Below are positions 21,452-32,602 of a stretch of 64,000 bases of DNA, in pieces (the first letter of the stretch is position 1; every line of letters begins with the position of its first letter). A program made the position numbers and the translations under genes. This stretch comes from Sordaria brevicollis. Taxonomy: Eukaryota > Ascomycota > Sordariomycetes > Sordariales > Sordariaceae. Under the pieces are notes generated by a model. It saw nothing but the letters and a program-made list of their open reading frames with translations, ran no database searches and had not been told where the DNA came from. The DNA lies in NCBI GenBank assembly GCA_033439795.1, contig JAUTDP010000008.1, positions 1,364,001-1,428,000 of the forward strand. Direction: 5' to 3'.

Positions 21452-23064
21452 AAGGCTTGCGTTTGGCTATGAGGAACGAATGCCGGCGTGGTGTCCGGTG
21501 AGTGTTGGTTTATGACTTATTGAGTCCTGTTTTATGAAGCTTGTATCTCAAGGCATGGGGTTTGCGCTTTGCTGCGATATGGTAGATTGGAATTAAACAG
21601 TATGATGCTTCCATGTCTTTGAATGCTGAACCTCTTGACAGATGACTTGAACTCTAACCTGGGACAACATCAATGATAGTCTTACTCTCCCGACAACATG
21701 GAACAAGGAGAACTGGATCTGGAAGTCTTGGCGTCGATGAAGCTGGAGCTTATTCGGTGGGGAAGACACGGCAGACGACCCCGCATGGTTCCCCAGCGAC
21801 GCCACAGCCGCGCCAATGAGGATTGGAGACAGACTCCATCATCTAATGGTTCGCTTCTGCACGACGTCATATTCGTGATTTTACCCCGGGATAATTGGAG
21901 AAAGTAAACAACGTCGACACTCGACTGAGGTTCACGATCCCTCAACTCTTGCCGAGAACTGTGCAAAGCTTGAGAGTAAAGAGAGGCAGCGTTGAACATC
22001 GATATTACCTTGGACAAGCTCCGAGACATAAACAGTCACCACAAAGGTTCCGGGGACAGGCCGATGATCTGTTCCTCAACAGAAGGGTTTATGATATTCC
22101 CATGGGGGCACTATAACCAACCTCATGGAATCAGGGAGGTTGGGTAAAGTCTACCCCGACCCGATATAAACAGCCAGGTATGTATATCAAGCGAGAACGG
22201 AAGGTCCCTCAACCCACTTACCAGCTACCAGCCTAACCTTGCCAGGCGAACGGACAATATCAAAAATGCAAAGAGGCGCGGAGATCCACCAATTAAGGTA
22301 CGACATGCATATTAGCCGTTGACTGCGAACCAAGATGCGAATGCCGGAATGCGGAACTTCTGCTTTCTGCATGGCGTGAATCTGTCGCACAGAAAAGGCT
22401 GGCGTCTCGTGGGCGTCCTTACGTACGAAGAAAGCATGGGCTTGGAGCGTGTACATCCCAGAAAGTATTTACAGTACTGCTAGGTAAGTGTCAGTCGGGC
22501 TTTTGTTGCCGGATGCAGATCACATTCCTTATGTCACCCATGAGGTTTACCCCAACATCGTGAGCTGGGGAAGAGAGGAGAAAGGACGAAAGAAAATGGG
22601 ATGAACATCATCTATCCAACAATTGGGGACATCCGGATGGGATGAGAAAACAGACCGCTTTGTTTGTGCCTCGAAAGGACTGTTTACCCCGGATTCCGGT
22701 GTTTGGGTAACATCCAACCTTCTTTCGACGTGATCAACCTACCTTACCGGGCTCGCTAGATCCAACCTCGTCACTGTTCACTTTAAACGTTGATCCGCAC
22801 CAACGGGAGACCGCATTCACCGACGTGGTTCCTGTCTGGGGTATCAATGGGTATAACCTTGAGTTTTCGTTGATATTAACTTCCCTCCTCCCTTCAGTCT
22901 TTTTTCGAGTGTTCCCCTCACCTTGTGTTCCCTTCCTCTCGCTCGCTGGATCCCTCATCGTTCTCCTCACGGTGTCTGGTGCTACAGTTCTCTCGAGTTT
23001 TCACCTCCAACTGGCATCATCGCCCTCACAATCCACCATTGCCAGCAGGAATTGAGTCACCAAG
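21452..23064. other. Intergenic region vma-2 / aldose epimerase
   Basis: 1.6 kb between two plus-strand genes. It contains the 3' region of vma-2 and the promoter and C/T-rich leader of the next gene (about 22860-23064). A 115-codon minus-strand frame at 21682-22029 shows no family features. Nothing else can be supported. Confidence 0.5.
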
Positions 23065-24329
23065 ATGCGTATTCACGCCCTCCTCTTGGGAGCCATCTCC
23101 CTCACAGGAGCAACAGCAGCATCCATCCCCGCCCCCGACCCCAACGGCAAATACTGGCTCAACACCTCCTCCATCTCCCTCGCCTTCATCCCCTATGGCG
23201 CCTCCATCACCAACCTCCTCCTCCCCGACAAGCACGGCAACCTCCTCGACATCGTCGCAGGCTACGACAACGCAACAGCTTACACCCTCGACGCCGCGCA
23301 CCCGCACTTTGGTTCCGTGCCCGGGCGTTACGCCAACCGGATCAAGAACTCCACCTTTTCTATCTTTGACGAAGATGGCACTGAGACAAAGTATCACGTA
23401 ACCCCCAACGAAAACAACGGACTCAACACCCTCCACGGCGGTCCCGACGGGTGGGACTACCGCAACTTTTCCGTCGTCGCTTACACCCCTTCTTCCTCCA
23501 TCACCTTCTCCATCGTCGACCCCGACGGTAAGGAAGGGTTTCCCGGCGAGGTGGTGTCATACATCACCTACACCGTTTCCAACTCGACGTGGGATATCAA
23601 AATGGTTGCCCTCGCTACGACCAAGGCCACGCCCATAATGTTGAGTAGCCATACTTATTGGAATTTAGACGGGTTTGAGCTGGATGATGCCCTGGGGCAT
23701 GAGTTGTACATGCCGTTTGCGGGGATGAGGGTTGGGGTGGATGGGATTTTGATTCCGACGGGGGAGGTGTTGGGGAATGAGAGGGGGGGTATAAATGATT
23801 TTTGGTCGAGGCCGAAGAAGATTGGGGAGGCTTTTGGAAATGATACCAAGGAGAATGGGTTGGAGGGGAATTGTGGGACTGGCTGCACCGGCTATGGTAC
23901 GTTTAACCTTTTTTCTTTTGAAGTGAAGTGGTTGATGGTGATGCTAATGAAAGTGATAAAGATAACTGCTACATCCACTCCCTACGCCCCTCTCCTCCCT
24001 CTCTATCCCAGTCATGGAGGGACCCCAGCCAGATGGTCGCCCGCCTCTCCTCCCCTCACTCCGGTATTAAACTCGAGGTTTATTCGGACCAGGATGCGTT
24101 CCAGATGTATAGCTGTAACCAGCAAAAGGGCGATGTACCGCTCAAGTGGACTCAGGGGACGGATACACTGAGAACGATTCCGAAATATGGATGTGTGGTT
24201 TTGGAAGTGCAGGACTGGATTGATGGGATTAATCACCCGGAGTGGGGAAGAACGAGTAAGCAGGTGTTCAAGCCGGGGGGAGATCCGTATGTGTTGCAGG
24301 CTAGGTATGTTTTTGGGGTTGATAAGTGA
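23065..24329 (+). CDS. Secreted aldose 1-epimerase (galactose mutarotase family)
   Basis: Exons 23065-23896 and 23962-24329, joined across a 65-nt intron (gtacgt donor), encode 399 residues. The first 19 or so residues (MRIHALLLGAISLTGATAAS) are a clear signal peptide, so the enzyme is probably extracellular or in the secretory pathway. The GalM beta-sandwich motifs are all present: GASITNLLLPDKHG, FGSVPGRYANRI (substrate Arg), NTLHGGPDGWD (first catalytic His), SSHTYWNLDGF (second His) and a late CVVLEVQDW containing the candidate catalytic Glu. Several N-glycosylation sequons (NSTF, NFSV) support secretion. The family interconverts alpha and beta anomers of aldohexoses. The codon style changes within exon 1: C-rich at the start, G-rich from about 23680. 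The frame and domain continue without a break. Stop TGA. Confidence 0.9.
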
Positions 24330-24788
24330 TGGGAGGGAGGTAAAATCGAGGAAGGGTCGGAGAATAACTGGAGTTAAGGTTAGGTAGTAATATGTGATAA
24401 GGAAATGAATAATCAGTGGGCAAGAAAAACTGTCTGGCGATGATTACATACTCAGTGAGTAGCGGTGTCATCAAACTCGACGAAGTGATGTGGTGTGCAG
24501 AATTGGTATCATAGACTTCTCAGAAAAAGGCTTGAAAAATCGCAAAACAGTATGCCAAACATATAACAACTATACCCCAGCCAGCCAGCCGGCTTGCTTT
24601 GTCCCTTTCTCGTATCTGTCCTTCATGTGTCGATGCATCCTATCTTCCGCTCTTCAGCCTACACGCTCCATGACTGATCTCGAGTTGATCTGTTGAGCAG
24701 GCTCCATTGCTGCTTCCGTTATAAAGGTCTTCTTCATTCAAGCGCGAACACCTTACTTCTCCTCTCCTTATATACCCCCCTTCACCAA
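24330..24788. other. Convergent intergenic region
   Basis: 459 bp between the stop codons of two converging genes. It is AT-richer than the flanks and probably consists of the two 3' untranslated regions. No other feature is seen. Confidence 0.55.
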
Positions 24789-27371
24789 TCACTCATCCTT
24801 ATTCTCCACCTTCTGCCCATCATCAACCAGGATGACAACAGTCAAAGCAGCCGCATACGCCTCACGAATGGCACAAGCCATACTATTTTCACGTTAGCAA
24901 ACCACCCCCAAAAAATATCATTTCACAAGAAGGACAAAACTCACCAAGTCTTCGAAATATCAGCCACCACCGCACTCAACCCCCAATGCGCACACCACGC
25001 CCTAGCCAGGACCTCATTATCCGGCACCCCAAACGCCTCCACCACCAACACCCGCTCATTATCCTGATCCGACGTCGTGTTCGCCGTTCCCGTAGCCGTG
25101 GTATTACCACCCGCACTCAAGATGTTACTTCCCTTCTTACTCCCAACTCCTCCAACAGACAACCCGTTACTTCCCAACCCATTATTATGACCACCCAACC
25201 CCGTACCGTTACTCCCCAAACCACTTGGGCCATGACTTCCAAGACCACGCATCATCCCGCTTCCGTCCAAACTCGAGTTGATTCCCCCACCGCCTCCTCC
25301 GTAGACTCCGTTCCAGTCACGCACGTGAACTAACTTGTCGGCCCTGACGGATTCGTAGACGTAATCGAAGAAGAGCGGATGAGGACCGTCACTACATGGC
25401 CAAGCGTGTACGAAACTGACGTCAAAAGTGAGTCGCAAAGGCCACGAGTTGCCGTCGATAGCAAAGTGAATGCTGGCGTCGAACCACTTTGGTCCGTGAT
25501 CATTGTTGGCCGCACCCGTCGCGCCGCTGGTGATGCTGTGTTTACTATCGTTTGTGTTGGACGGTCGGAGATGAAGCATTTCGATGCGAACCAGATCGGT
25601 GAGGTAGCCGTCGTAGTCGTAGTCTTCGTCTTCGTCCATTTTGGGCGCTACCAGCTCGTATTCTTTTACTGGAAAGACTTCGGCGGGTGGGCCTAGAGGG
25701 TCGGACCGTTCGGCCATTGTTTTGACGTCTTCGGGCGTGACGGCTTGTGAGCGCGCGGGCGGTTTGCGTTGGCGGATGCGAGCGATTTGGGCCCGGTCGA
25801 GATGGACCGTTGGGCGAGCGGGACCGACCCAGCCTGCTACTGAGAGACAGGTGGGAGCGAGGACTTTGCCAACGATGGAGGCGGCCGTCCAGTAGGTGTA
25901 GCTCCCGCGGTACTGGAAGCCGCAGTGAGGATGGATGTGCGTGAGTAAGGCGAGGTCGTCGGTCGCACGGTCGGGGTCGATGTCGACGAGAGAGTTCATG
26001 ATGAGAAAAGGGAAGGTGGTGCCGGGAAGGATGAGGCCGCTGAAGAAGGCCATGGCGTGCGAGGAGATGTGACCTGTCAGAGTCCCTTGGGCTTCGTGCT
26101 GCTTGAGACAGTCGATGGTCTCGGAGAGGTTGGGCCACTTCATCATCTGGATGAATCGCTTGAGCATGCGGACCTGGCGCTTCTGTAGCTTAAACCGAAG
26201 ACGGATCTGGTCCGGGTGCTCTCCGATGCGATCTACGCGAATGTTTTCGCGCCAGCGGCGGGCGAGGGCGAGATTCCATTGTATTGATGGTGGGATTTGG
26301 GCGACAAGCTTCTCTTTTGCTTCTGCGAGGTGCAAGCCAGAGTTTATACGTAGATCAAGCTCGACACTAAGCAAAAGCTGGTGGAAGAACTTGTGGTAGG
26401 TCGTGGCGTTCTTATCTGAGTTGTCATAGATGAACTTGGTAGCGACCTGGTTCTTGGGCAAGGTGAAGTCGATCCAGTCAGGTCGGGAAAGTACCATGAT
26501 GAGGTCGGTTATTTGCTTGTCCAATGTCCTATGTGGGCTGAGGTACTTGTCGGGATCTCGGAGCAGTCGTCGGTATAGGTTCTTGTACATGAGATCCTCA
26601 TCGTCGTCCTCTAACCCCCTTTCCAACTCTTGAAGCCTTTCAAAGATGCGATCCAGTGAAACCTCTCGTGGTGCTACACCAGAGTCTCGCAATGGTATCG
26701 AAGGCGGGATAACACTGGCTAATGACACCCAATGGTTGAGAGTAATGGTTCCTGCGCGTTTCCCAAAGCAAAAGGCATAGCTAGGCTGCTCGAAAGTCTC
26801 CCATGGGTAGTTTGCGTAACCGGACCCCTCTTTCCGTAGGGTCATGAGCTGGGTCATGGCGTCGTGCAAGTTTGCGGCATCGGTGTCGTCGGTATGATTT
26901 CCAGCAACGGTAGCGTAAAGGGTGTAGTAATGATCGGGAGCGTGTGGTACAGGTCGCTTATGCCCTCTAAAAGCTGGAGCGCCTCTAGATATTAGTTGCA
27001 TAGCCTGTCCCAACGATAACTCTTCCTCGCTCGACATGCCTGATGGCGGCCAGTCGGTAAGCGGTCCTGGATCATGGCGATGGATCTCATAGTCTCGACC
27101 TTTCCCCTTTGAACCTTTTGCGCCAGGCCGCCTAGGTCGTCGACGATCGCTCGTGAACTCGACGGGTAGATCTGATCTCCTTCTGAGAGTGCCTGCGTCG
27201 CCATCACTTGCTGTCCTCCTATGGTTTGCCTCTTTTGCTACCTGTAAATAATGTTAGGTCTCCAGTCATATTCCGGGATGAGTGTTGTTGACTGACATCT
27301 TTAAAGTTCCTGATTGCTGTGCTCTTTGCACGAATCAGGTTCCAGAGACTCTTTCTCTTTGACTCGGCCAT
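24789..27371 (-). CDS. Uncharacterised conserved-looking protein, 821 residues
   Basis: I do not recognise the family. The model has three exons: 27371-27297, 27241-24945 and 24882-24789. The introns of 55 nt (gtcagt/acag) and 62 nt (gtgagt, branch gctaacg, atag) keep one frame. The first exon encodes a short basic peptide beginning MAESKRKSLWNLIRAK, and exon 2 begins with a basic, Ser/Arg-rich segment. Residues about 120-560 look folded and helical, for example NYPWETFEQPSYAFCFGKR, TLPKNQVATKFIYDNSDKN, LNLALARRW-like arginine-rich helices and SSHAMAFFSGLILPGTTFPF. An acidic stretch follows, and a Gly/Asn/Ser-rich linker lies near 670-745. The last 80 residues look folded again, with RVLVVEAFGVPDNEVLARAW and ACAIREAYAAALTVVILVDD. 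No signal peptide or clear membrane span is seen. Stop TGA. Confidence 0.75.
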
Positions 27372-29095
27372 CTCTTCACTCCTCCCCCTTCACGTGCCAC
27401 TTGCGCCTGTGATTGCCGGCAGATGTCGTTATGTCGAATTCCGTATTTCTTCGATAGTAAATCCAAGTTTAAGGCTCACGGCAAACATGGCACATTCGAA
27501 TATGGTGTAGTAGTCCAATCAGGCTGGGTCCTCAGGGTTAGTTACTGGTGAGGTCTGAACAGTTTCAAATTGTTGAGTGAGGCTGAGCCAAGCGTGTACC
27601 AAGGTTGCAGAAGCCCCGTGAAGGCGCGAGTATCAGTCCCGTATCAATGGCGTATACAGAATATATGACTACGACGTTAATGATAAGTGTCGATATTCAC
27701 CGCATCAAGTGAGGATAAGTAGGCGGCGTAGGTGAACGGATGGATGAATGGACGAACAAACGGGCGGGGTCTCGGTTACATCCAACAGTGGAATGGTTGA
27801 GAAGACCGGATGACGAAGTTGCTGATTATTGTTGGTGAATCACCTGATGGGTCTCAGTCGGAGTTGGACTGTCCTCTTTGAGAATCGTGATGGATGATGA
27901 GTGGTGTTGTTGTCCGAGCAGGTGAAAACGGGATGAGCCTCTCAAAGTATGGAAGGGAAGGAAGTCAGAGACATTGGGGTGAAACAAGAAGATGTTGAAA
28001 CAAGCAAGAACGAGGCAATGCCTTGCAGGTCGTCGATGCAAAGAAGCAGGCGCAGGCGGCGATGGTTAGCGCTGATTAGAGGTATGCTTGATGATAGTGC
28101 AGTATCCAATTCCACTTATGATGCCCTGCCGATCCGGTTTCCAGCCATTGGACTTTTTACCATACGAGGGACCCGACTTCGCTTCCAAGCCCGGCACAAC
28201 TTCTTACACCTACCAGATGGACTCGGTTCGGGTGCCAACCACTCGAATATTCAGCTCTGGTACCGGGTCCAGAGAGGTAATCAGGGCAGGGTCCGGTGTT
28301 TAACAGCCAGCCAGCCCAATGCTGCCCTGCCCTAGGGGAGGCTGCTTTTTCTAGGCCATTCCAGGTCTGTTAAGACCCAATCACCATCTCTTGCTTCTCG
28401 GAACTTGTGACGCAGCTGCCCATGTCCAGCTCATCGTGTACCACAAGAGAGGCAGAAAAGGAGTGTTTGTTTGGACGTCCACTCTCTCGGAAACAGGACT
28501 GCACGTTGCCGGGAACAATTCCCTTTTCAAGCCGTTTGCTTGTTCTTTCATGTGAATTGATGTGAATCGGGAGGTGAAACAGAGAGAGGTACCTTACTTA
28601 CAGCAGGGGATACTGTTTAATGTATTCGATCTAATGATACGACGTTAACACTGAAAACAGTGATGAATCATGAAGGAAGCCATGACAAAGCTGGTTCAAG
28701 CCGGTGTCATGAGTGTTCATCTCTTGTGTCAAACATTGGATGAACAGACAAGCTACACCCAGCACAAAGTGACAAAGCCCTGTTAAGAACCAAAAGCCCA
28801 GACTGAGCATTGAAGAAAGTCGTCGTAACTTGTAACAATCCGTAACAAACCCACTTGGGGTTGGGGTTAACGGTGCGGATCCGGTGGATTGACGCTAAAG
28901 TGTGGGGGTGAAATTACGGGCTCACCGCCTGCTAGTGCACCGGCAGAATCCTCTAAGTCCAGAAATTTTCTTGACCAAAAGTGCAGGCGCCGGCTCATAA
29001 ACCACAAGGTCCTCGTCCCCATTTCTCAGGTAAACAACACCGAAAAAAGCAAGTTCGACACCAATTCAGTTCTTGCTTGTTTATCATCATTCAAA
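27372..29095. other. Divergent intergenic region
   Basis: 1.7 kb between the divergent unknown gene and the nop15-like gene. Only short overlapping frames occur. The last 60 bp before 29096 resemble a normal A/C-rich leader. Nothing else can be supported. Confidence 0.5.
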
Positions 29096-30477
29096 ATGGC
29101 CCCAGTAACTCGCAGCAGAAGGGAACCCAAGAGTAAGTCTTTCATCATTGAAAAACAAATCATTGTTCAAACATTCGCGACGAAAAGCTAACCCCATTCA
29201 TCGCAGCCACTGAGTCTCCCGCCAACAAGAAATCAAAGACCGCCACCCCCAAGTCCGACAGCAAGAAGCCCGAGAAGAGAAAGGCCACCGACGATGCCAC
29301 TCCTGTCGCCGCCAAGAAGCAAAAGGCTACCAAGGATGCCGAGCCCAAGCCCACACCCAAGTCCGAGAAGTCGACGCCCAAGTCTGCCTCCAAGGAGGAG
29401 AAGAAGTCGACACAGAAGTCCGTAAAGGAGGACAAGAAGGACAAGAAGGAGAAGAAGGAGAAGCCCGCACAGAAGAAGACCAAGGAGCCAACACCCGAGC
29501 CCGAGGAGGAAGACAAGGAGAACGACAACGAGGAGCAGGAGGAGGAAGAGCTCGACAACGAGACCCAGGCTCTTGTCGAGAACCTTGACGGCGACGACGA
29601 CAAGGAGGAGGATACCGAGGAGGCCAACAAGCAGATCAGCACTTTCAAGAAGGGTCAAGACGTCGGCAAGATTCCCAAGAAGAAGACCAAGGACGGCAAG
29701 GACGGCGCCAGCGCCACCACCCAGGGCGGCAGCGGCAAGCGCGGTGTCATGTACCTCGGTCGCATCCCCCACGGTTTCTACGAGCACGAGATTCGCGCCT
29801 ACTTTGGCCAGTTTGGCGAGATCACCAGACTGCGCGTCGTTCGCAACAAGAAGACGGGCGCCAGCCGCCACCGCGCTTTCGTCGAGTTCGCCGACGCTGA
29901 GGTGGCCGACATTGCCGCTCGCACCATGGACAAGTACCTCCTCTTCGGCCACATCCTGACGGCCAAGATCGTCCCTCCCGCGCAGGTGCACAAGGACCTC
30001 TTCAAGGGCGCCAACCGCCGCTTCAAGGTCATCCCCTGGAACAAGATGGCCGGCAAGCACCTCGAGAAGCCCCTGTCCGAGTCGCAGTGGAAGGGCAAGA
30101 TCACCAAGGAGGAGCAGAGGCGGGCGAAGAGGGCTGCCAAGCTCGCCGAGATGGACTACGAGTGGGAGGCGCCCCAGCTCAAGGCCCCCGAGGCCAAGGA
30201 GCCCGCGCTTCTGACTGCTGCCGAGGAGGAGGAGCCCGTCAAGGCCATTGAGGCGCCTGCTGCTGCTGAGGAGGAGAAGACCGAGGAGAAGGCTGCTGAT
30301 GCCGAGCCCGAGGCTGAGTCCAAGGAGGAGGAGGAGCCCAAGTCGACAAGGAAGAGGGCCGCGGCCACTCCTAAGAAGGCTGCTGCTACCCCCAAGAAGG
30401 CGGCTGCTGCCACGCCCAAGGCGGAAGCCAGCACGCCTGCCAGGGCCACTCGCTCTACTCGCAAGACCAAGGCTTAG
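29096..30477 (+). CDS. nop15: Nop15/NIFK-like nucleolar RNA-binding protein
   Basis: Exons 29096-29132 and 29207-30477 (intron 74 nt, gtaagt/gcag) give 435 residues. The N-terminal 190 residues are Lys/Glu-rich and disordered. One RRM domain covers about residues 193-270. GVMYLGRIPHGFYEHEIRAY contains RNP2, and ASRHRAFVEFAD occupies the RNP1 position with an R-x-x-x-F-V-E-F form. The domain is followed by YLLFGHILTAKIVPPAQVHK and a conserved ANRRFKVIPWNKMAGKHL segment. This arrangement matches yeast Nop15 and human NIFK, which act in 60S ribosomal subunit assembly (ITS2 processing) in the nucleolus. The C-terminal tail is a basic Ala/Lys/Pro repeat (ATPKKAAATPKKAAAATPK) resembling histone-H1 tails. 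The stop is TAG, and the same frame continues open for 35 codons with similar composition. Third positions are strongly G/C-rich, which creates long false antisense frames. Confidence 0.85.
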
Positions 30478-30585
30478 GTAGCCAACACTCCGACGACGAG
30501 TAGGACTACGAGGTCGAGCACGCCCGGTAGAGCCACACGGTCTATGACAACCAAGACCAAGAAGCCCAAGAGCAAAAGGGCTTGA
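30478..30585 (+). other. In-frame basic extension after the nop15-like stop
   Basis: After TAG (30475-30477) the frame reads on for 35 codons to TGA (30583-30585). The segment contains SSTPGRATRS and TKTKKPKSKRA. It closely echoes STPARATRS and TRKTKA, which sit just before the TAG. It therefore looks like a second repeat of the same tail, left beyond a stop codon. Whether it is translated is unknown. Confidence 0.5.
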
Positions 30586-32602
30586 ACAAGGCGGAAGAGA
30601 GAAAGAAGATGATGGATGGTTAAAGTGCGTATGAGGCCAACTTAGGGATTGCCCACGCATACTCTGTACGGACAGGTCAGGTTCAGGAAAAGCGCTACAT
30701 TGATTATTTGTTTACCACCCCCCATCATTCGGGCGGCCAGCTGGTTAGTAAACTCGGAATAATACCCCCGGTTAGGTCAAACGTATTCACACAAGTCACC
30801 TCTGAGCGGAAAGGAAGGGAAAAGGAACACCAGGTTTGGGACACTTGTTTTCAGTTGTTTTTTTTTTTTTTTTGTTAGGTTCTATACAAGCAAATTTGCA
30901 TTTTCTTTCCAGTCTTCATTGAGTCCAGCTTCAAAATGCCTTCCTCAAGATGCTATTCTACATGACTTGTGTATGTGATAAAGAAATGTCACATTGTCTG
31001 ATTCCATCAGCACCACGTTGAACTACCTGGAGTATTTCCTCCTCCCGTATGCAATGGATGAAGTGCAATGTGTCTAGTTGCGAACGTATTTTACGTGTTC
31101 GATGTACGCACCAAGCGAACCTGAACAAATGCCTACTTGATTCCTCTTTTGGAGGAAAGGCCGGATCAGGATTATAAAGCGCGCTGATATCTGTTCTACT
31201 TCTTTCCTGCGTTCTTGTGAACAGAGTCATTGGGTTCTTCTTTGCAGAAGAGACAAATCCTGACAGGCGGCGTGCCTGACCGAAGTCAAACAAGCTACCT
31301 GCCTGCAGGCGAAGGGGAAATATGTGAAGAGAAAAAGGAGAAAAAAGAAGAGCTTCCAAAAATTTGCAAGGAAGGATTCGCTTTTATTCTTTTGGTGTGG
31401 CTCGTGCGCAAGTTCACGGTGGGGCAGCGGTTCGCGCTTGTAAGTTTGGATGGCTTGTAAGTTACAACACTTGGTTACGAGAATTACGAGATGATAGTGG
31501 AATGTGAAGCCAACGCAACGTCCGGTGTGCCGCAACGGAAGAGCTTGTTGATCTAGACAATGCTTTGTTGTTGAAGGTACTGTACGGCTCTAGAGGAGAA
31601 CTGGACATGAAAGCAGCTACAAAGCCATCGGTGAAAATGAAATGAGAACCAGATCTGAAATCCGCTGCCGTTAAAGTACTTACTCAAAGATACAGATCGT
31701 AAGCAAGGCCTAACAGATAAGCCGAGATGTCAGTAAGACAAACTTCATGTGTACAAGAACGGATGTGACCCCCGAATAGACTGCCAGACACTCGTATTCA
31801 GTTTCCAAAGTATGAAGTCGTGCAAGTGTTGAACCTCAAACCGGGACATCATAAAGACGGGATATTCATTTCATAGCGCGGGGTGCAGCCTCATTCCAGT
31901 GTGTCTGGAGAAGATGTCGATCTGCAAGCTGCCAGGTACCTCCTCCGCCTCCAAAACCCCAAGATAGAACGAGATAGGCGAGATAGGAAACTGACTGACG
32001 CGGAAGTTCCCACTGATAGTCCCAGACTGTGAAGACAGGAACAAATGTTCCGCGGGGCTGAGTTGTGTGAAGATGTTTCATATCCTATGTTTCCAATGTC
32101 AAAGCTCTTTTTATGGAAGTTTAGGAAATGAAGGAGTACACGCGTTCCTCAGAGTGAAGTAGAGTGAAGTACCCGAATTTGAGGAGGCATGATCAGGAAC
32201 AGAGACAGAGAGCGAGGTACCTGGATGGTTCCCGTCGGAGTATACTCCACTACGCCATACAACAAATTCCAAAGCCAAGGGCAGGCATTGAAACAGAATT
32301 TCGAGTTCCAAGTAGAGATCTTTCAGGGCAGTGACACTGACACTGACAGGCACCCGGACGCCCACCACGACTCGAACGGAGGACAATCCGTTCTCCCCGT
32401 TCCCGTCCCTCCGCCACGACTTTTTGCAATTCTTGATGTTGTAAACTTCACGATACATCCATTTTTAGTAAACATCAAGTGAGAACAAGGGACAACAAAA
32501 CGACAACCTCACCTTTTAGAGCCTATTGTTAGCGGCCTTGAGAGATCTACAAGCCCACCATCACCATAGACGCACTATCGTCGTAATCGACTTTCAGTGA
32601 CC
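30586..32602. other. Intergenic region nop15-like / rud3
   Basis: 2 kb between two plus-strand genes with no supported gene. A T-run of about 16 bases lies at 30858-30873, probably in or just beyond the 3' untranslated region of the nop15-like gene. The frames at 30958-31535 on both strands are short and have no domain. The promoter and leader of the next gene occupy the right end. Confidence 0.5.

Noticed and set aside
29233..30660. 475-codon frame on the minus strand across the nop15-like gene
   Set aside because: A shadow of the plus-strand Lys/Glu-rich coding sequence with G/C third positions; Leu/Ser/Gly-rich translation without any domain.
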